DNA from: Microcoleus sp. LEGE 07076 | GTDB lineage: Bacteria > Cyanobacteriota > Cyanobacteriia > Cyanobacteriales > Microcoleaceae | Length of the DNA: 57,046 nt | Reading direction: 5' to 3' | NCBI RefSeq assembly: GCF_015207455.1 | Contig: NZ_JADEWV010000011.1 | Location: forward strand, 1 to 57,046 | In this document: positions 1 through 9,247 of the stretch, piece after piece | Layout: each line of letters starts with the position of its first letter | How positions within the stretch are numbered: the first letter of the stretch is position 1 | Program-made: the position numbers and the translations under genes | The notes under the pieces: model-generated | What the model was told of the DNA's origin: nothing | Seen by the model: the letters and a program-made list of their open reading frames with translations, nothing else | Database searches by the model: none

Positions 1-618
1 GATGCGAATATATTAAATCATTTATCTCTATACAATAGACTCAACAAGGAAGTAATAGATTTTGTTTTAATATTCGATCATTTACTTTATTGGTTAATAA
101 GAGATCTTCCATCGTTTCCTTTTTTTCTTACAAATTTTTGTGTTCTAAACCAAAAAATTAATGAACTAGAAAAATGCTTACTCCAAATTTTTAACTTCAT
201 TAATACTGCTAGTAGTCGAGGAATATTTTTTAACGAGATTTATGAAAATCTACTTTGTTTATGGAATAAAATTCTTATTATTAAAAGCAAATCGATTGCG
301 AGTGAAAAAGATCGGGAAGGTCGTGAAATTATCGATTTATGGAATAATTTGTTTAACGAGCGTAAAAATGAAGGTTTTTTGAATTTATTAAAAAATACTA
401 TAGGCAGCCACAGAGACATTCCTCACCACTGGTTACTTGATGACAAACAGAAAGAAGATTTAAGCAGATATTATGAAGCAAATAAGTTATTAGTTGATTG
501 TCTTATTATCGCTGTAAGATTTAACAGTATTAGTAAAGAAATAGGAGATACAATCAAAGAAAGTTTATTGCTCCCGATCGCCGAAATCGAAAAACGCAAA
601 CGTGAAAAAGCCGAGTAG
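1..618 (+). CDS. C-terminal part of a probable NACHT-type NTPase (5' end outside window)
   Basis: Frame 1 is open from the first base to the TAG at 616-618, giving 205 codons with no stop, so the gene starts left of the window. The region is strongly AT-rich, Leu/Ile/Asn/Lys-rich and predicted all-helical. Its last ~90 residues (RDIPHHW, then YYEANKLLVDCL, then LLLPIAEIEK) resemble the helical C-terminal domain I associate with cyanobacterial NACHT-domain STAND NTPases, many of which act in defence or signalling. The NTPase domain itself is not visible, so function is inferred from the tail only. The base composition differs from the GC-richer genes to the right, which fits an accessory or transferred gene. 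It is followed at once by an xisH remnant. Confidence 0.6.
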   Translation, partial: DANILNHLSLYNRLNKEVIDFVLIFDHLLYWLIRDLPSFPFFLTNFCVLNQKINELEKCLLQIFNFINTASSRGIFFNEIYENLLCLWNKILIIKSKSIASEKDREGREIIDLWNNLFNERKNEGFLNLLKNTIGSHRDIPHHWLLDDKQKEDLSRYYEANKLLVDCLIIAVRFNSISKEIGDTIKESLLLPIAEIEKRKREKAE

Positions 619-645
619 GGCGATTCTACTCAAGATATGGAGTGA

Positions 646-786
646 TGGGATATTTTTATCGCTCAAACCATCTATATTCGACACTTCCAAAAACCAATTT
701 TTCAACTAGCCGTTCAACGGAATAGAATTAACTTATTAGTTTACGAACCAAAGCAGGAGGCTATTGTTCAATGGATCGCTCACTAA
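646..786 (+). pseudogene. xisH remnant (C-terminal ~46 codons only)
   Basis: The frame from 646 to the TAA at 784-786 reads through IYIRHFQKPIFQLAVQRN and ends in LLVYEPKQEAIVQWIAH. This matches the C-terminal end of XisH, the partner of XisI in the fdxN-element excision system. A stop at 643-645 and the lack of any upstream xisH sequence show that about two thirds of the gene is gone. The remnant overlaps the xisI start by 16 bases, the usual xisH/xisI arrangement. It is too short for the 60-codon threshold of routine gene calling. Confidence 0.7.
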
Positions 787-1106
787 ATTATGCAGATATC
801 CTGAAACAAACGCTACAAGAAGCAACACGATCGCAACCTCGCTTACAATCGATTCAGCTTTATCCTGTCTGCGATACCGATTCAGGCCATTTCCTGATTC
901 TCGCTACAGGCTGGGACAAGCAACGCTGGATGGACACGATTTTGTTTCATGCTCGCTTGGTCGATCGCCATGTCATCATAGAAGAAGATAACTTTGAGGA
1001 AGGGTTAACCGCTGCACTGATTGTCGCAGGTATCCAACCAGAGCATATTATGACTGGTCTTGATTATCAAAATAGTGCTAGCCCAGTCGTGTTTCAGGCG
1101 GTGTAG
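771..1106 (+). CDS. xisI: XisI family protein (fdxN element excision controlling factor)
   Basis: This is a 111-residue protein of the usual XisI length. It shows the family core LILATGWDKQRWMDTILFHA followed by VDRHVIIEEDNFEEGL and an AGIQPEHI end. XisI and XisH are needed together with XisF for excision of the fdxN element in heterocyst formers, but most genomes, including non-heterocystous ones, carry many xisH/xisI copies of unknown role. Here the ATG overlaps the end of a broken xisH, so the protein is without its adjacent partner and may be a relic or work with an XisH encoded elsewhere. Confidence 0.88.
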   Translation: MDRSLNYADILKQTLQEATRSQPRLQSIQLYPVCDTDSGHFLILATGWDKQRWMDTILFHARLVDRHVIIEEDNFEEGLTAALIVAGIQPEHIMTGLDYQNSASPVVFQAV

Positions 1107-1242
1107 CGATCGCCATAACTCGATCGATACAATATACCTGAAAAAAGAACTTAAATATCCAGCGATACATGGTTCATTGAAATAAACCTTGCCTTGAGTA
1201 TGCTTAAATAAGTTTAGACACATACTAACCAGATTTAAACCA

Positions 1243-2121
1243 GTGAATTTTCAATCAGTCATTGCCACCTTAAACAAATTCTGGAGCGATCGAGGATGCC
1301 TGATCGCCCAATCCTACGATACAGAAAAAGGTGCAGGAACCATGAATCCCCACACTTTTCTCAGAGCAATTGGGCCCGAACCTTGGTCTGTCGCCTACGT
1401 CGAACCCTGTCGCCGCCCCACCGACGGACGTTATGGCGAAAATCCGAATCGCTTTCAACATTACTATCAATATCAAGTCCTAATTAAACCATCTCCTCCT
1501 AATATCCAAGAAATCTATTTAGACTCGCTGAGAGCATTAGGAATTAGACCGGAAGACCACGACATTCGCTTCGTAGAAGACAACTGGGAATCTCCAACTT
1601 TAGGAGCTTGGGGCGTGGGCTGGGAAGTCTGGCTCGACGGCATGGAAATTACCCAATTTACCTACTTTCAACAGTGCGGGAGCATTGATTGTCGCCCGGT
1701 TTCGATTGAAATTACCTACGGACTCGAACGCCTCGCAATGTATCTCCAAGAAGTCGATGCCATGACGAAAATTCAGTGGAAAGATGGCATCACTTACGGC
1801 GATGTTCACTTGCAAGGAGAAATTGAACAGTGTACTTATAACTTTGAAGCTTCTAATCCTGAATTGCTGTTTACTTTGTTTGGACTCTACGAACAAGAAG
1901 CGGAACAATTGACGCAAAAAGGATTGGTTTTGCCTAGTCTTGATTATGTGCTAAAATGTTCGCATACTTTCAATTTGCTCGATGCTAGAGGTGTGATTTC
2001 GGTAACGGAAAGAACTCGCTATATTACCAAAATTCGGAATTTGGCGCGGCGCGTCGCTCAGCTTTATTTGGAACAGCGCGAACATTTGGGTTTTCCATTG
2101 GATAAAGCTGTAAAAGTCTGA
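1243..2121 (+). CDS. glyQ: Glycyl-tRNA synthetase alpha subunit
   Basis: The 292-residue product is the standard length for GlyQ, the catalytic subunit of the bacterial alpha2-beta2 glycyl-tRNA synthetase, which charges tRNA-Gly in the cytoplasm. The family-defining stretches [35 protein letters not shown] and [19 protein letters not shown] are intact, as is the conserved start region [12 protein letters not shown]. The start is a GTG at 1243; no better ATG keeps this N-terminus. The beta subunit gene glyS is not next to it, as is common in cyanobacteria. A palindromic repeat lies about 90 bases downstream. Confidence 0.96.
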   Translation: MNFQSVIATLNKFWSDRGCLIAQSYDTEKGAGTMNPHTFLRAIGPEPWSVAYVEPCRRPTDGRYGENPNRFQHYYQYQVLIKPSPPNIQEIYLDSLRALGIRPEDHDIRFVEDNWESPTLGAWGVGWEVWLDGMEITQFTYFQQCGSIDCRPVSIEITYGLERLAMYLQEVDAMTKIQWKDGITYGDVHLQGEIEQCTYNFEASNPELLFTLFGLYEQEAEQLTQKGLVLPSLDYVLKCSHTFNLLDARGVISVTERTRYITKIRNLARRVAQLYLEQREHLGFPLDKAVKV

Positions 2122-2211
2122 AAATGAAGAGGGGCACAACACGGATACACGGATGAATTTAGTTGCGATCGTCCTGGACTCATACCAATTTTATAGGTGG
2201 TTGCATAGAAT

Positions 2212-2297
2212 CTGATCACCCTGGCACCCCCCTTAATAAGGGGGGGACAAGATTCCTATCAAAGTCCCCCTTCTTAAGGGGGATGCGAGGGGGATCG
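2212..2297. repeat. GGGGGATC palindromic repeat, copy A
   Basis: This copy of a short intergenic repeat has arms rich in CCCCCTTAAxAAGGGGG and an end GAGGGGGATCG. Related copies lie at 3135-3213, 9036-9125, 36241-36358 and 36379-36479. It sits between glyQ and the ABC ATPase gene, could fold into a long hairpin, and has no coding capacity. Confidence 0.75.
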
Positions 2298-2325
2298 AAA
2301 TATGTGCAACTTTTTGGGATTTTAA

Positions 2326-3102
2326 ATGAATTCAATGCCTAATTATTCTGAAAATCATCCAGAAACAAATCCTCAACTGCGAATTGATGGTGTAAGTTTT
2401 AAAACTCCGATCGCCTCAAGCTACTTATTAGACAATATCTCGTTTCAGGTACACAAGGGAGCTCGCGTGGCGATTGTGGGCCCTTCTGGTGCCGGCAAAA
2501 CAACACTGTTGCGGTTGCTAAACCGACTCAGCACTCCCACCAGCGGCTCGATTTATCTGGAAAATACAGAATACCGGCAAATAGGGGCGATCGAACTCCG
2601 CAGACAAATCACCCTCATCCTGCAAGAATCCAAGCTTTTGGGAATGTCGGTGCGAGAAGCATTGGCTTATCCTTTGAAGCTGCGGGGAATCCATTCATCA
2701 GAAATAGGAGATAAAATTAACAGGGTTATTGAACAACTTCATATCCCCCAAGAATGGCTCGATCGCACGGAATTGCAGCTTTCCACGGGCCAAAAGCAGT
2801 TAGTGGCGATCGCCCGCGGCATCATCATCCAACCAAAAATCTTGCTTTTAGACGAACCAACATCCGCCCTCGACGCAGGAAAAGCCGCCCACATTTTGCA
2901 AGTATTGACACAGCTAACCAACGACAAAACCACAATTTTAATGGTCAATCACCAATTAGAATTAGCCCAGGAATTTAGCACCAGAATTCTGCACTTACAG
3001 CGCGGAAAACTCCTCGAAGACTCGCCCTCTCATCAAACAAACTGGGTGCAACTACGGCAAAACTTAATCCAAGCAGAAGCAGAAGCCCAACAAGAATGGT
3101 GA
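2326..3102 (+). CDS. ABC transporter ATP-binding protein
   Basis: This 258-residue ABC-type ATPase hydrolyses ATP on the cytoplasmic face of a transporter. Visible motifs are Walker A GPSGAGKTT (residues 52-60), Q-loop Gln100, signature LSTGQKQ (152-158), Walker B ILLLDEP (172-178) and the switch His at VNHQ (209). The signature has Thr where LSGGQ has Gly. The compact single domain is reminiscent of FetA/YbbL or phosphate-type ATPases, but the substrate cannot be told. No permease gene adjoins it; palindromic repeats flank it on both sides. A second in-frame ATG at codon 4 is an alternative start. Confidence 0.88.
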   Translation: MNSMPNYSENHPETNPQLRIDGVSFKTPIASSYLLDNISFQVHKGARVAIVGPSGAGKTTLLRLLNRLSTPTSGSIYLENTEYRQIGAIELRRQITLILQESKLLGMSVREALAYPLKLRGIHSSEIGDKINRVIEQLHIPQEWLDRTELQLSTGQKQLVAIARGIIIQPKILLLDEPTSALDAGKAAHILQVLTQLTNDKTTILMVNHQLELAQEFSTRILHLQRGKLLEDSPSHQTNWVQLRQNLIQAEAEAQQEW

Positions 3103-3134
3103 ATAGAGAACTTGCACTAGGCGACTGTGCGATC

Positions 3135-3213
3135 GATCCCCCTAAATTCCCCTTAAAAAGGGGGACTTTGAATAGTCTTGTCCCCTGCTTTTTAAGGGGG
3201 GTTAGGGGGGATC
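3135..3213. repeat. GGGGGATC palindromic repeat, copy B
   Basis: This is an inverted repeat bounded by GATCCCCCTAA on the left and TTAGGGGGGATC on the right, with the internal CCCTTAAAAAGGGGGACTTTGA common to the family. It lies between the convergent ABC ATPase and MFS genes, where its hairpin could help end transcription from either side. Confidence 0.8.
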
Positions 3214-3251
3214 GAGAGGAATATTGCCCACCCTACTTCTGCTTCCCTGAT

Positions 3252-4832
3252 TTAATGAGCTCCCCCACCACCAGCACCCGCTTTCACCTTTTTAAAACCC
3301 AAAATAGCAATCCCGCTTAACAACAAAGCAATTCCCACAAAGTAAAAACAATCATTAAAAGCCATCACATAAGCTTCGCGGCGGACAATATTATCAATTA
3401 CCTTAATTGCCTGTTCTTTCGCCACACTCAAATCAGCACCGCGACTCACAAAATACTGAGTCATTTGATTGAGTCTTTCCTGCGTTGCCGGATTGTACAA
3501 AGAAACAGATTCCCCCAAGCGATTCGAGTGAAATTGCTCGCGCTGCGTCACCAAAGTTGCTAGCGCCGCAATCCCCATCGAACCTCCCATATTTCGCATC
3601 ATATTAAACAAGCCGGAAGCAGAACCAGCCTCGTGTTTTTCCATGCCAGCAGTGGCAATAGTTGACAGCGGCACCATAATTAATGGCTGTCCCAATGCTC
3701 GCACTAATTGCGACCAACGCAACTGATCGATACCCGTATCGTGAGTCATGCTGGCATTCATAAAACAACTCACCGCAAACAAACTCACACCTATGCCAAT
3801 TAGCAACCGCAAATCCATTCGCTGCATCAATTTCGGCACCATCGGTACGATGAATAACTGCGGTACGCCAGCCCACATAATTACCTCGCCAATTTGCATG
3901 GCATTGTACTGCTGGATCTGACCTAAATACAGGGGTAGAATGAACACCGAACCGTACAATCCTACACCTAACGAAACATTGACAATAGTTGCTAAGCCGA
4001 AATTGCGGCGAGTTAGCAGTCGTAGATTAATAAACGGGTTTTTTCGAGTTAGTTCAATCCAGAAAAAAGCGCCGAGAAATATAGCAGCAACTATGCTTAA
4101 ACGCACAATAAAATCAGAACTAAACCAGTCTTTGCGGCTGCCTTCTTCTAACACAACTTGCAGGGAACCTAAGCCGATCGCCATTGAGATAATTCCCCAC
4201 CAGTCGCCGCCTTTTAGCAGTTCTAGCTGCATCGGCTTAGGATCAACTGCGTACCACACAGCAGCTAGCAGCAGCATCCCTGGAACCAAATTGAGATAAA
4301 ACACATATTGCCACCCATAATTCTCAGTTAGCCATCCTCCCAATGTTGGTCCGATCGAGGGTGCAAAAGTAGCTGTCAGGGCAAACATCGCCATGCCAAT
4401 TGGCTGTTTTTTGGGTGGCAAATTGGTTAGCAAAAATCCAAAAGCCATTGGAATTAAAATACCGCCTGTCAACCCCTGCAAAGCTCGAAATACAATCATT
4501 GAACTCAAGTTCCATGCCTGAGCGCAGCACATGGAAAAAAACGTGAAAAAGGCAGCATTTACCAATATGTATCGGCGCACTGAAAACACTTGCGACAGCC
4601 AACCAGTCATCGGAATTACGACTATTTCTGCGACTAGATAAGCGGTGGAAATCCAAGAACCTTCTTCTAAAGTTGCGCCTAATGCTGCTTGAATATCTCT
4701 GAGAGATGCGTTGGTGATTTGGATGTCCAAAACTGCCATGAAAGCGCCGAGAATTGTTCCCATGACGCCGATCCAGGTTTTTAAGGGAACGCGATCGCTC
4801 TGCTGCTGGGGAATTGCACTGGTATTTGCCAT
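3252..4832 (-). CDS. MFS exporter, DHA2 (EmrB/QacA) family
   Basis: The 526-residue integral membrane protein is of the length and pattern expected for 14-helix DHA2 drug:proton antiporters. The family signature LDIQITNASLRDIQAALG follows the first helix, and the antiporter motif C region reads APSIGPTLGGWL in helix 5. The C-terminus ends in a Gly-rich tail. EmrB proteins usually pair with a periplasmic HlyD/EmrA adaptor, but none is encoded here; the neighbour on the same strand is another MFS protein. The substrate is unknown. A GCAGAGGGC minisatellite lies just upstream of the start (4870-4895). Confidence 0.9.
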   Translation of the reverse strand: MANTSAIPQQQSDRVPLKTWIGVMGTILGAFMAVLDIQITNASLRDIQAALGATLEEGSWISTAYLVAEIVVIPMTGWLSQVFSVRRYILVNAAFFTFFSMCCAQAWNLSSMIVFRALQGLTGGILIPMAFGFLLTNLPPKKQPIGMAMFALTATFAPSIGPTLGGWLTENYGWQYVFYLNLVPGMLLLAAVWYAVDPKPMQLELLKGGDWWGIISMAIGLGSLQVVLEEGSRKDWFSSDFIVRLSIVAAIFLGAFFWIELTRKNPFINLRLLTRRNFGLATIVNVSLGVGLYGSVFILPLYLGQIQQYNAMQIGEVIMWAGVPQLFIVPMVPKLMQRMDLRLLIGIGVSLFAVSCFMNASMTHDTGIDQLRWSQLVRALGQPLIMVPLSTIATAGMEKHEAGSASGLFNMMRNMGGSMGIAALATLVTQREQFHSNRLGESVSLYNPATQERLNQMTQYFVSRGADLSVAKEQAIKVIDNIVRREAYVMAFNDCFYFVGIALLLSGIAILGFKKVKAGAGGGGAH

Positions 4833-4932
4833 TGGTTTAACCTCTGGTGTAATTAATTTGGATTTTTTAACCGCAGAGGGCGCAGAGGGCGCTGAGAAAG
4901 AGAAGAGAGAAAGAGAAACTTTTATAAAGTGT

Positions 4933-6201
4933 TTAGGAAATTATGCCCATCTTTTGATATATTGGTGTAACTAAATGTTTTAAGGCTGGAAGCTGTCTGG
5001 TAAAAAATATTGAGCCTAAAATACAAATTATACCTCCAAGTATGACTGTATTGGGAGAGCCGATATAATTTGCCAATGCACCTGCTACTAAATTGCCAAA
5101 TGGTGTAATTCCAAAAAATGCCATCGTGTAGATGCTCATCACTCTGCCGCGTTTGTCGTCTTCAACTATTGTTTGCAAAAATGTGTTTCCTCCGGCAAAT
5201 TGGATGATGAAACCAAATCCTACAAACAACATCATGATTAATGACAGCCACAAGCTGCGGGACAAACCAAAACCAATCAGTCCAATTCCCATGATTGCTG
5301 GTGACATTGCAATCAATTTGCCAATGCCGATGACACTTTTTCGTCCGATCAAATAAATCGCGCCTGCAAATGCTCCAACTCCGGAAGCTGCCATCAAAAA
5401 TCCGAGGGTTTGCGGGCCGCCGTTCAGAATTTTTGTGGCAAAAATTGGCACTAATACTGTGTGCGACATTCCGGCGAAGCTGACTAATGCTAATAGCAGT
5501 AAGATGGCTCGAATCGGGGGGAATCCGAAGGCATAATCGAATCCTTCTTTTAATCTTTGTAAGGGTTTGGTATTGGTTACTGCTATTTTACGGGGTTTGA
5601 TCTGCATTGCTAATAAGCCTGCAATCACGGCGATGTAGCTGATTCCATCCAGGAGAAAACAATAACTCGCGCCGACTGTACCTATCACCAATCCGGCAAT
5701 TGCTGGGCCGATGAGTCGCGCTCCGTTGAACATGGAAGCGTTGAGGGCGATCGCATTTGCTAAGTCTTCTTTTTTTTCTACGAGTTCGGGGACAAATGCT
5801 TGTCGTGCGGGCGCGTCAAAGGCGTTTATTGCGCCTTGAAAAAAACTCAGTATGAGGATTTGCCAAATGTTGATGACTCCTGTGAATGCTAAAAATGCTA
5901 GGGCTAAGGATTGAATCATTGCTAATATTTGAGTGGCAATTATCACTCTGTGCCGATTCCAGCGATCGATTAAAACTCCTGCAAAAGGCAGTAAAATTAA
6001 TGTGGGTATTTGACTGGTGAATCCCACTACGCCCAGCATCCAAGGTGAGTCGCTCAGATTGTATACCAGCCACACAGTAGCAACTTGGGTCATCCAATTG
6101 CCAATCAGGGAGATGCCTTGTCCTGCAAAAAATAGGCGATAATTTTTCGATCGCAGCGCTGGAGGAAGTTTGATTGTTTTGATTTTTACTAGTAGATTCA
6201 T
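4933..6201 (-). CDS. MFS transporter, EntS-like (MFS_3) family
   Basis: This is a 422-residue, 12-helix transporter. The N-terminal LRSKNYRLFFAGQGISLIGN and the following WMTQVATVWLVYNLS are typical of the MFS_3/enterobactin-exporter-like family. It also has the loop 2-3 signature GVLIDRWNRHRV and an AFDAPARQAFVPELV segment shared by these proteins. They export siderophores or other small molecules, but the substrate here is unknown. It lies 100 bases upstream of the DHA2 exporter on the same strand, so the two could be cotranscribed. Confidence 0.9.
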   Translation of the reverse strand: MNLLVKIKTIKLPPALRSKNYRLFFAGQGISLIGNWMTQVATVWLVYNLSDSPWMLGVVGFTSQIPTLILLPFAGVLIDRWNRHRVIIATQILAMIQSLALAFLAFTGVINIWQILILSFFQGAINAFDAPARQAFVPELVEKKEDLANAIALNASMFNGARLIGPAIAGLVIGTVGASYCFLLDGISYIAVIAGLLAMQIKPRKIAVTNTKPLQRLKEGFDYAFGFPPIRAILLLLALVSFAGMSHTVLVPIFATKILNGGPQTLGFLMAASGVGAFAGAIYLIGRKSVIGIGKLIAMSPAIMGIGLIGFGLSRSLWLSLIMMLFVGFGFIIQFAGGNTFLQTIVEDDKRGRVMSIYTMAFFGITPFGNLVAGALANYIGSPNTVILGGIICILGSIFFTRQLPALKHLVTPIYQKMGIIS

Positions 6202-6746
6202 GGGAGACTAAGTACAAGGGCGTAAATATTTGTAGTTGGGATGAGGCAGTTCGCCTTGAGGGATTCGGGTTTTAGCCTCATTTATCTTTGTTGAGATAGT
6301 TGTGTTTTTCCCGCCAACTTACTTATAAGCTAGAGCAATCCTATTTGATTGGTAAACGTTTTGTAGGTAAGCTGTTGGGCCTACCCCTAATTAGCGAGGG
6401 GCAACCATCGAGGGACTGCCCTTAAACTTATTATTACGAATGATTGAGAATTGCGATATGAGCCGGAGGTTCTATATTCAAACTCCCGAAAACCCGGATT
6501 TGAGTATTGTTAAATTTTTGCCCGCAGCAAAACGATCGCCACATTTAATTTTACTGTGGCGATCGCTTGACGGGGGGGAAATTCCTTCTCCTCATATCTT
6601 GCACTGTTCTCGCTCGCACGGGCTGTCGGGCCTGTTCGGCAAAAAGTAGATTTTCTGGCGGGGCACATAGGAGAGCGAGAGAGTGAAAAAATTATTGAGA
6701 ATGCTGCAATATCTCAGTTCCCCTAACTCAAACCCGAACTATTTTT
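6202..6746. other. Intergenic region with a HIP1-containing hairpin
   Basis: I see no convincing gene in these 545 bases between the divergently placed MFS and DUF2808 genes. The one notable structure is an inverted repeat at about 6532-6568, where AAACGATCGCCACA is matched by TGTGGCGATCGCTT. No run of T follows it, so it is not an obvious terminator. Confidence 0.5.
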
Positions 6747-7259
6747 TCACTCAATGCTCAACAGCCAAGTCCCCAGGTAGCGCATCAATGGTACATCCCC
6801 TGGAGTGCGGATGCGGACGTTGAAATGGTACATTCCGCCGGGACTTGGGTTTTGGACGTTGGAGAGGACAACCTCAACGTTGCTACCGGCAGGAATTGGC
6901 TCTGTGGGATAAATTTCTATGAATCGATTTTCTTTGTCCCAGATTACTTCTTGCAATTGTATTGTTTTGTCTTTGACGCGCACTTTAATGTCTTTTTGGT
7001 CGAATTCGCCTTTGTAATAGTCTGGATAGGATATGTTCAGTTGGGCGATCGCCAAACTTACTTTTTTGGAAGGAATTCGCAGCCGGTATCTGTCGCCGCT
7101 CATCCCGGCTTTGCCGTAATCCAAGCGGTAGTTTAACTGATTGGCGCGATCGGGGCCGCCGAAAATTGTGAATCCTGGCATCGACTGGGCTAAACTAATG
7201 GCGGGCAAGCCTGTCAGCAAGCAACCTGTCACCGCTAGTGCCGAAAATAATCGTCTCAT
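6747..7259 (-). CDS. Secreted DUF2808 family protein
   Basis: This is a 170-residue exported protein. It starts MRRLFSALAVTGCLLTGLPA and has a signal-peptide cleavage site near SLAQS. The mature part is beta-rich, with the DUF2808 features YRLRIPSKKVSLAIAQLNIS, YPDYYKGEFD and a C-terminal PGGMYHFNVRI. The family is widespread in cyanobacteria and of unknown function, presumably periplasmic. The ATG at 7259 is preferred over one six codons upstream because a GAGGAG ribosome-binding site lies 6-7 bases in front of it. It is flanked by repeat-bearing spacers and is likely monocistronic. Confidence 0.85.
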   Translation of the reverse strand: MRRLFSALAVTGCLLTGLPAISLAQSMPGFTIFGGPDRANQLNYRLDYGKAGMSGDRYRLRIPSKKVSLAIAQLNISYPDYYKGEFDQKDIKVRVKDKTIQLQEVIWDKENRFIEIYPTEPIPAGSNVEVVLSNVQNPSPGGMYHFNVRIRTPGDVPLMRYLGTWLLSIE

Positions 7260-7594
7260 AATCACTCCTCTAAGCAAATTTACGCAAATTTACAATCGAA
7301 CCTTAAATATTTACTGCAGGCAATTTGCGATGAATGCCTTTAATATATCGAATGTATCAGCAATTTGATGAGTGCAATCCATCCCCCGAGTTCTGTCAAT
7401 TATTTTTTGCGTAATTTTGCGTAATACGGACAACTGACATTATAACTACAGAACTAGGCAGCGTTTTATTATATCATGGTCGGTTGCAAATTTAACAGTT
7501 TAGCCAAATTGAATCTATAAGACAAGTTAAAGAAGCGAGTGTAAATTTGGCGATCGGCTTTAGTATCAACGTGAGAAGCCAGCAGAAGCGATTT

Positions 7595-7757
7595 CAACGG
7601 CCACCGGGCCCGCGATTGAAATCGCGCCTACACAAACGATGTCCCTCGGACGCCGACTGGGAAATTTGAATTTCAACCTGCTGCCGTCAGGTGAGAGTCT
7701 GTGTAGAGGCGGTTTCAACCGCCCTGTCTGTGTAGAGGCCGTTGAAACCGCCCTGTC
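7595..7757. repeat. GTGTAGAGGCGGTTTCAACCGCC repeat cluster
   Basis: This spacer upstream of pntA1 holds several related units: a GCGATTGAAATCGC palindrome with CCTACACAAACG, then two direct copies of CTGTCTGTGTAGAGGC at about 7690 and 7727. One copy is followed by GGTTTCAACCG and the other by CGTTGAAACCG. The same sequence family forms the perfect inverted repeat at 40141-40267. It is non-coding and probably a small dispersed element; it ends only about 25 bases before the pntA1 start. Confidence 0.7.
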
Positions 7758-7781
7758 TATGTTTAGAGTAAAGGAGAGTCC

Positions 7782-8930
7782 ATGAAATTAGCGATCGCCA
7801 AAGAAGTCGAAGCAGGGGAACGCCGGGTAGCCTTAGTACCCGATGCTGTAGCCAAATTAGTCAAACAAGGCGTCGAAGTTTGGGTTGAGGCCGGTGCGGG
7901 TGCAAAATCCTTTTTCTCGGATCTGGCTTACGAAGAAGCCGGAGCTCGTGTTGTCGCCGATACCGCTACGCTGTGGGGCGAAGCCGATGTTGTCGTCAAA
8001 ATCGGGGAATTGCAAGAGTCAGAAGTTCATCAACTGCGTGAAGGGGGAGTTTTCATCGGATTTTTGAATCCTTTGGGAAATCCGGCTTTGATACAGCGTT
8101 TGGCCGATCGCCAAATAACGGCATTCAGCATGGAAATGATTCCGCGCACCAGCCGAGCTCAAAGCATGGACGCGCTGTCATCTCAGGCTAATGTGGCTGG
8201 TTACAAAGCGGTACTGATCGCAGCGGCGGCTTTACCGAAGTATTTTCCGATGCTGACAACGGCGGCGGGTACAATTCGCCCCGCGAAAATATTGGTAATG
8301 GGCGTGGGCGTTGCGGGCTTACAGGCGATCGCCACGGCGCGCCGTTTGGGCGCTGTAGTCGAAGCCTTCGACATCCGCCCCGAAACCAAAGAACAAGTGC
8401 AAAGCTTGGGCGCTAAATTTATCGATGTCGAACTTAAGGAAGAAACTGTAGCAGCAGGCGGCTATGCTAAAGAATTATCAGAAGCAGCGAAAGAACATAC
8501 TCGCCAAGTGCTCACCCAGCACGTCGGTGCTTCCGATGCAGTAATTACAACCGCTCAAGTTCCTGGTAGAAAAGCGCCGATTTTAGTTACCAGAGAAATG
8601 GTTTCTCAAATGAAACCGGGAGCAATAATTGTTGACCTCGCAGCCGAACAAGGCGGCAATTGCGAGTGCACGGAAGCGGGTAAAGATGTTGAATGGAACG
8701 GCGTTAATGTGATTGGTGCGATTAATTTACCATCGTCAATGCCTGTTCATGCTAGCGAAACTTACTCGAAAAATATCTCGGCTTTGCTTCAGTTGATGCT
8801 GAAAGATAAGGAACTTAATTTGAATTTTGAAGATGATATCATTGCTGGTGCTTGTGTGGCTCGCGATGGCGAGATTAGTAACCAGCGGGTGCGCGATGCT
8901 TTGGCGGCTCAGGCTTCAGTCGTGAGTTAG
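7782..8930 (+). CDS. pntA1: NAD(P) transhydrogenase subunit alpha, part 1
   Basis: The 382-residue soluble domain I binds NAD(H) in the proton-translocating transhydrogenase (NADH + NADP+ to NAD+ + NADPH). It begins MKLAIAKEVEAGERRVALVP and carries the Rossmann segment ILVMGVGVAGLQAIATARRLGA (residues about 170-190) and SAVNVAGYKAV-like signature SSQANVAGYKAV. The length fits the split cyanobacterial form, in which domain I and the membrane domain are separate genes. An AAGGAGAG ribosome-binding site precedes the ATG by five bases. The operon continues with pntA2 and pntB after a 317-base spacer that contains repeats. Confidence 0.96.
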   Translation: MKLAIAKEVEAGERRVALVPDAVAKLVKQGVEVWVEAGAGAKSFFSDLAYEEAGARVVADTATLWGEADVVVKIGELQESEVHQLREGGVFIGFLNPLGNPALIQRLADRQITAFSMEMIPRTSRAQSMDALSSQANVAGYKAVLIAAAALPKYFPMLTTAAGTIRPAKILVMGVGVAGLQAIATARRLGAVVEAFDIRPETKEQVQSLGAKFIDVELKEETVAAGGYAKELSEAAKEHTRQVLTQHVGASDAVITTAQVPGRKAPILVTREMVSQMKPGAIIVDLAAEQGGNCECTEAGKDVEWNGVNVIGAINLPSSMPVHASETYSKNISALLQLMLKDKELNLNFEDDIIAGACVARDGEISNQRVRDALAAQASVVS

Positions 8931-9035
8931 TTATTAGTCAACAGTCATTAGTCATTAGTCATTAGTAGGAAAATAGGTGGTTTCATTAGTGTCAGCTTAA
9001 ATCTAAAACCATTGATAAATCTCGTTTGTAGCCAA

Positions 9036-9125
9036 GGCCAGATCCCCCTAAATCCCCCTTAAGAAGGGGGACTTTGAATGCTTCTTGTCCCCCCCTTCTT
9101 AAGGGGGGCTAGGGGGGATCTGGCC
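9036..9125. repeat. GGGGGATC palindromic repeat, copy C, inside the pnt operon
   Basis: The element is bounded by GGCCAGATCCCCCTAAATCC and its near-perfect inverse ending CTAGGGGGGATCTGGCC. It lies between pntA1 and pntA2. The same spacer has short tandem runs of AGTCATT (8936-8966) and ATTACCA (9217-9243). A hairpin here could lower pntA2-pntB expression relative to pntA1 or stabilise the upstream message. Confidence 0.8.
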
Positions 9126-9247
9126 TCGGCATTAAACAGCAGTCTGTGAATACGTTTGAACTGGTTTGGAAACGCTAAAGCTTTTACAGTTGATAACTAA
9201 TGACTAATGACTAATAACCAATTACCAATTACCAATTACCAATTGTC

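Noticed and set aside
6440-6649. 69-codon plus-strand frame
   Set aside because: It spans the HIP1 hairpin and simple G-rich sequence and has no family resemblance.
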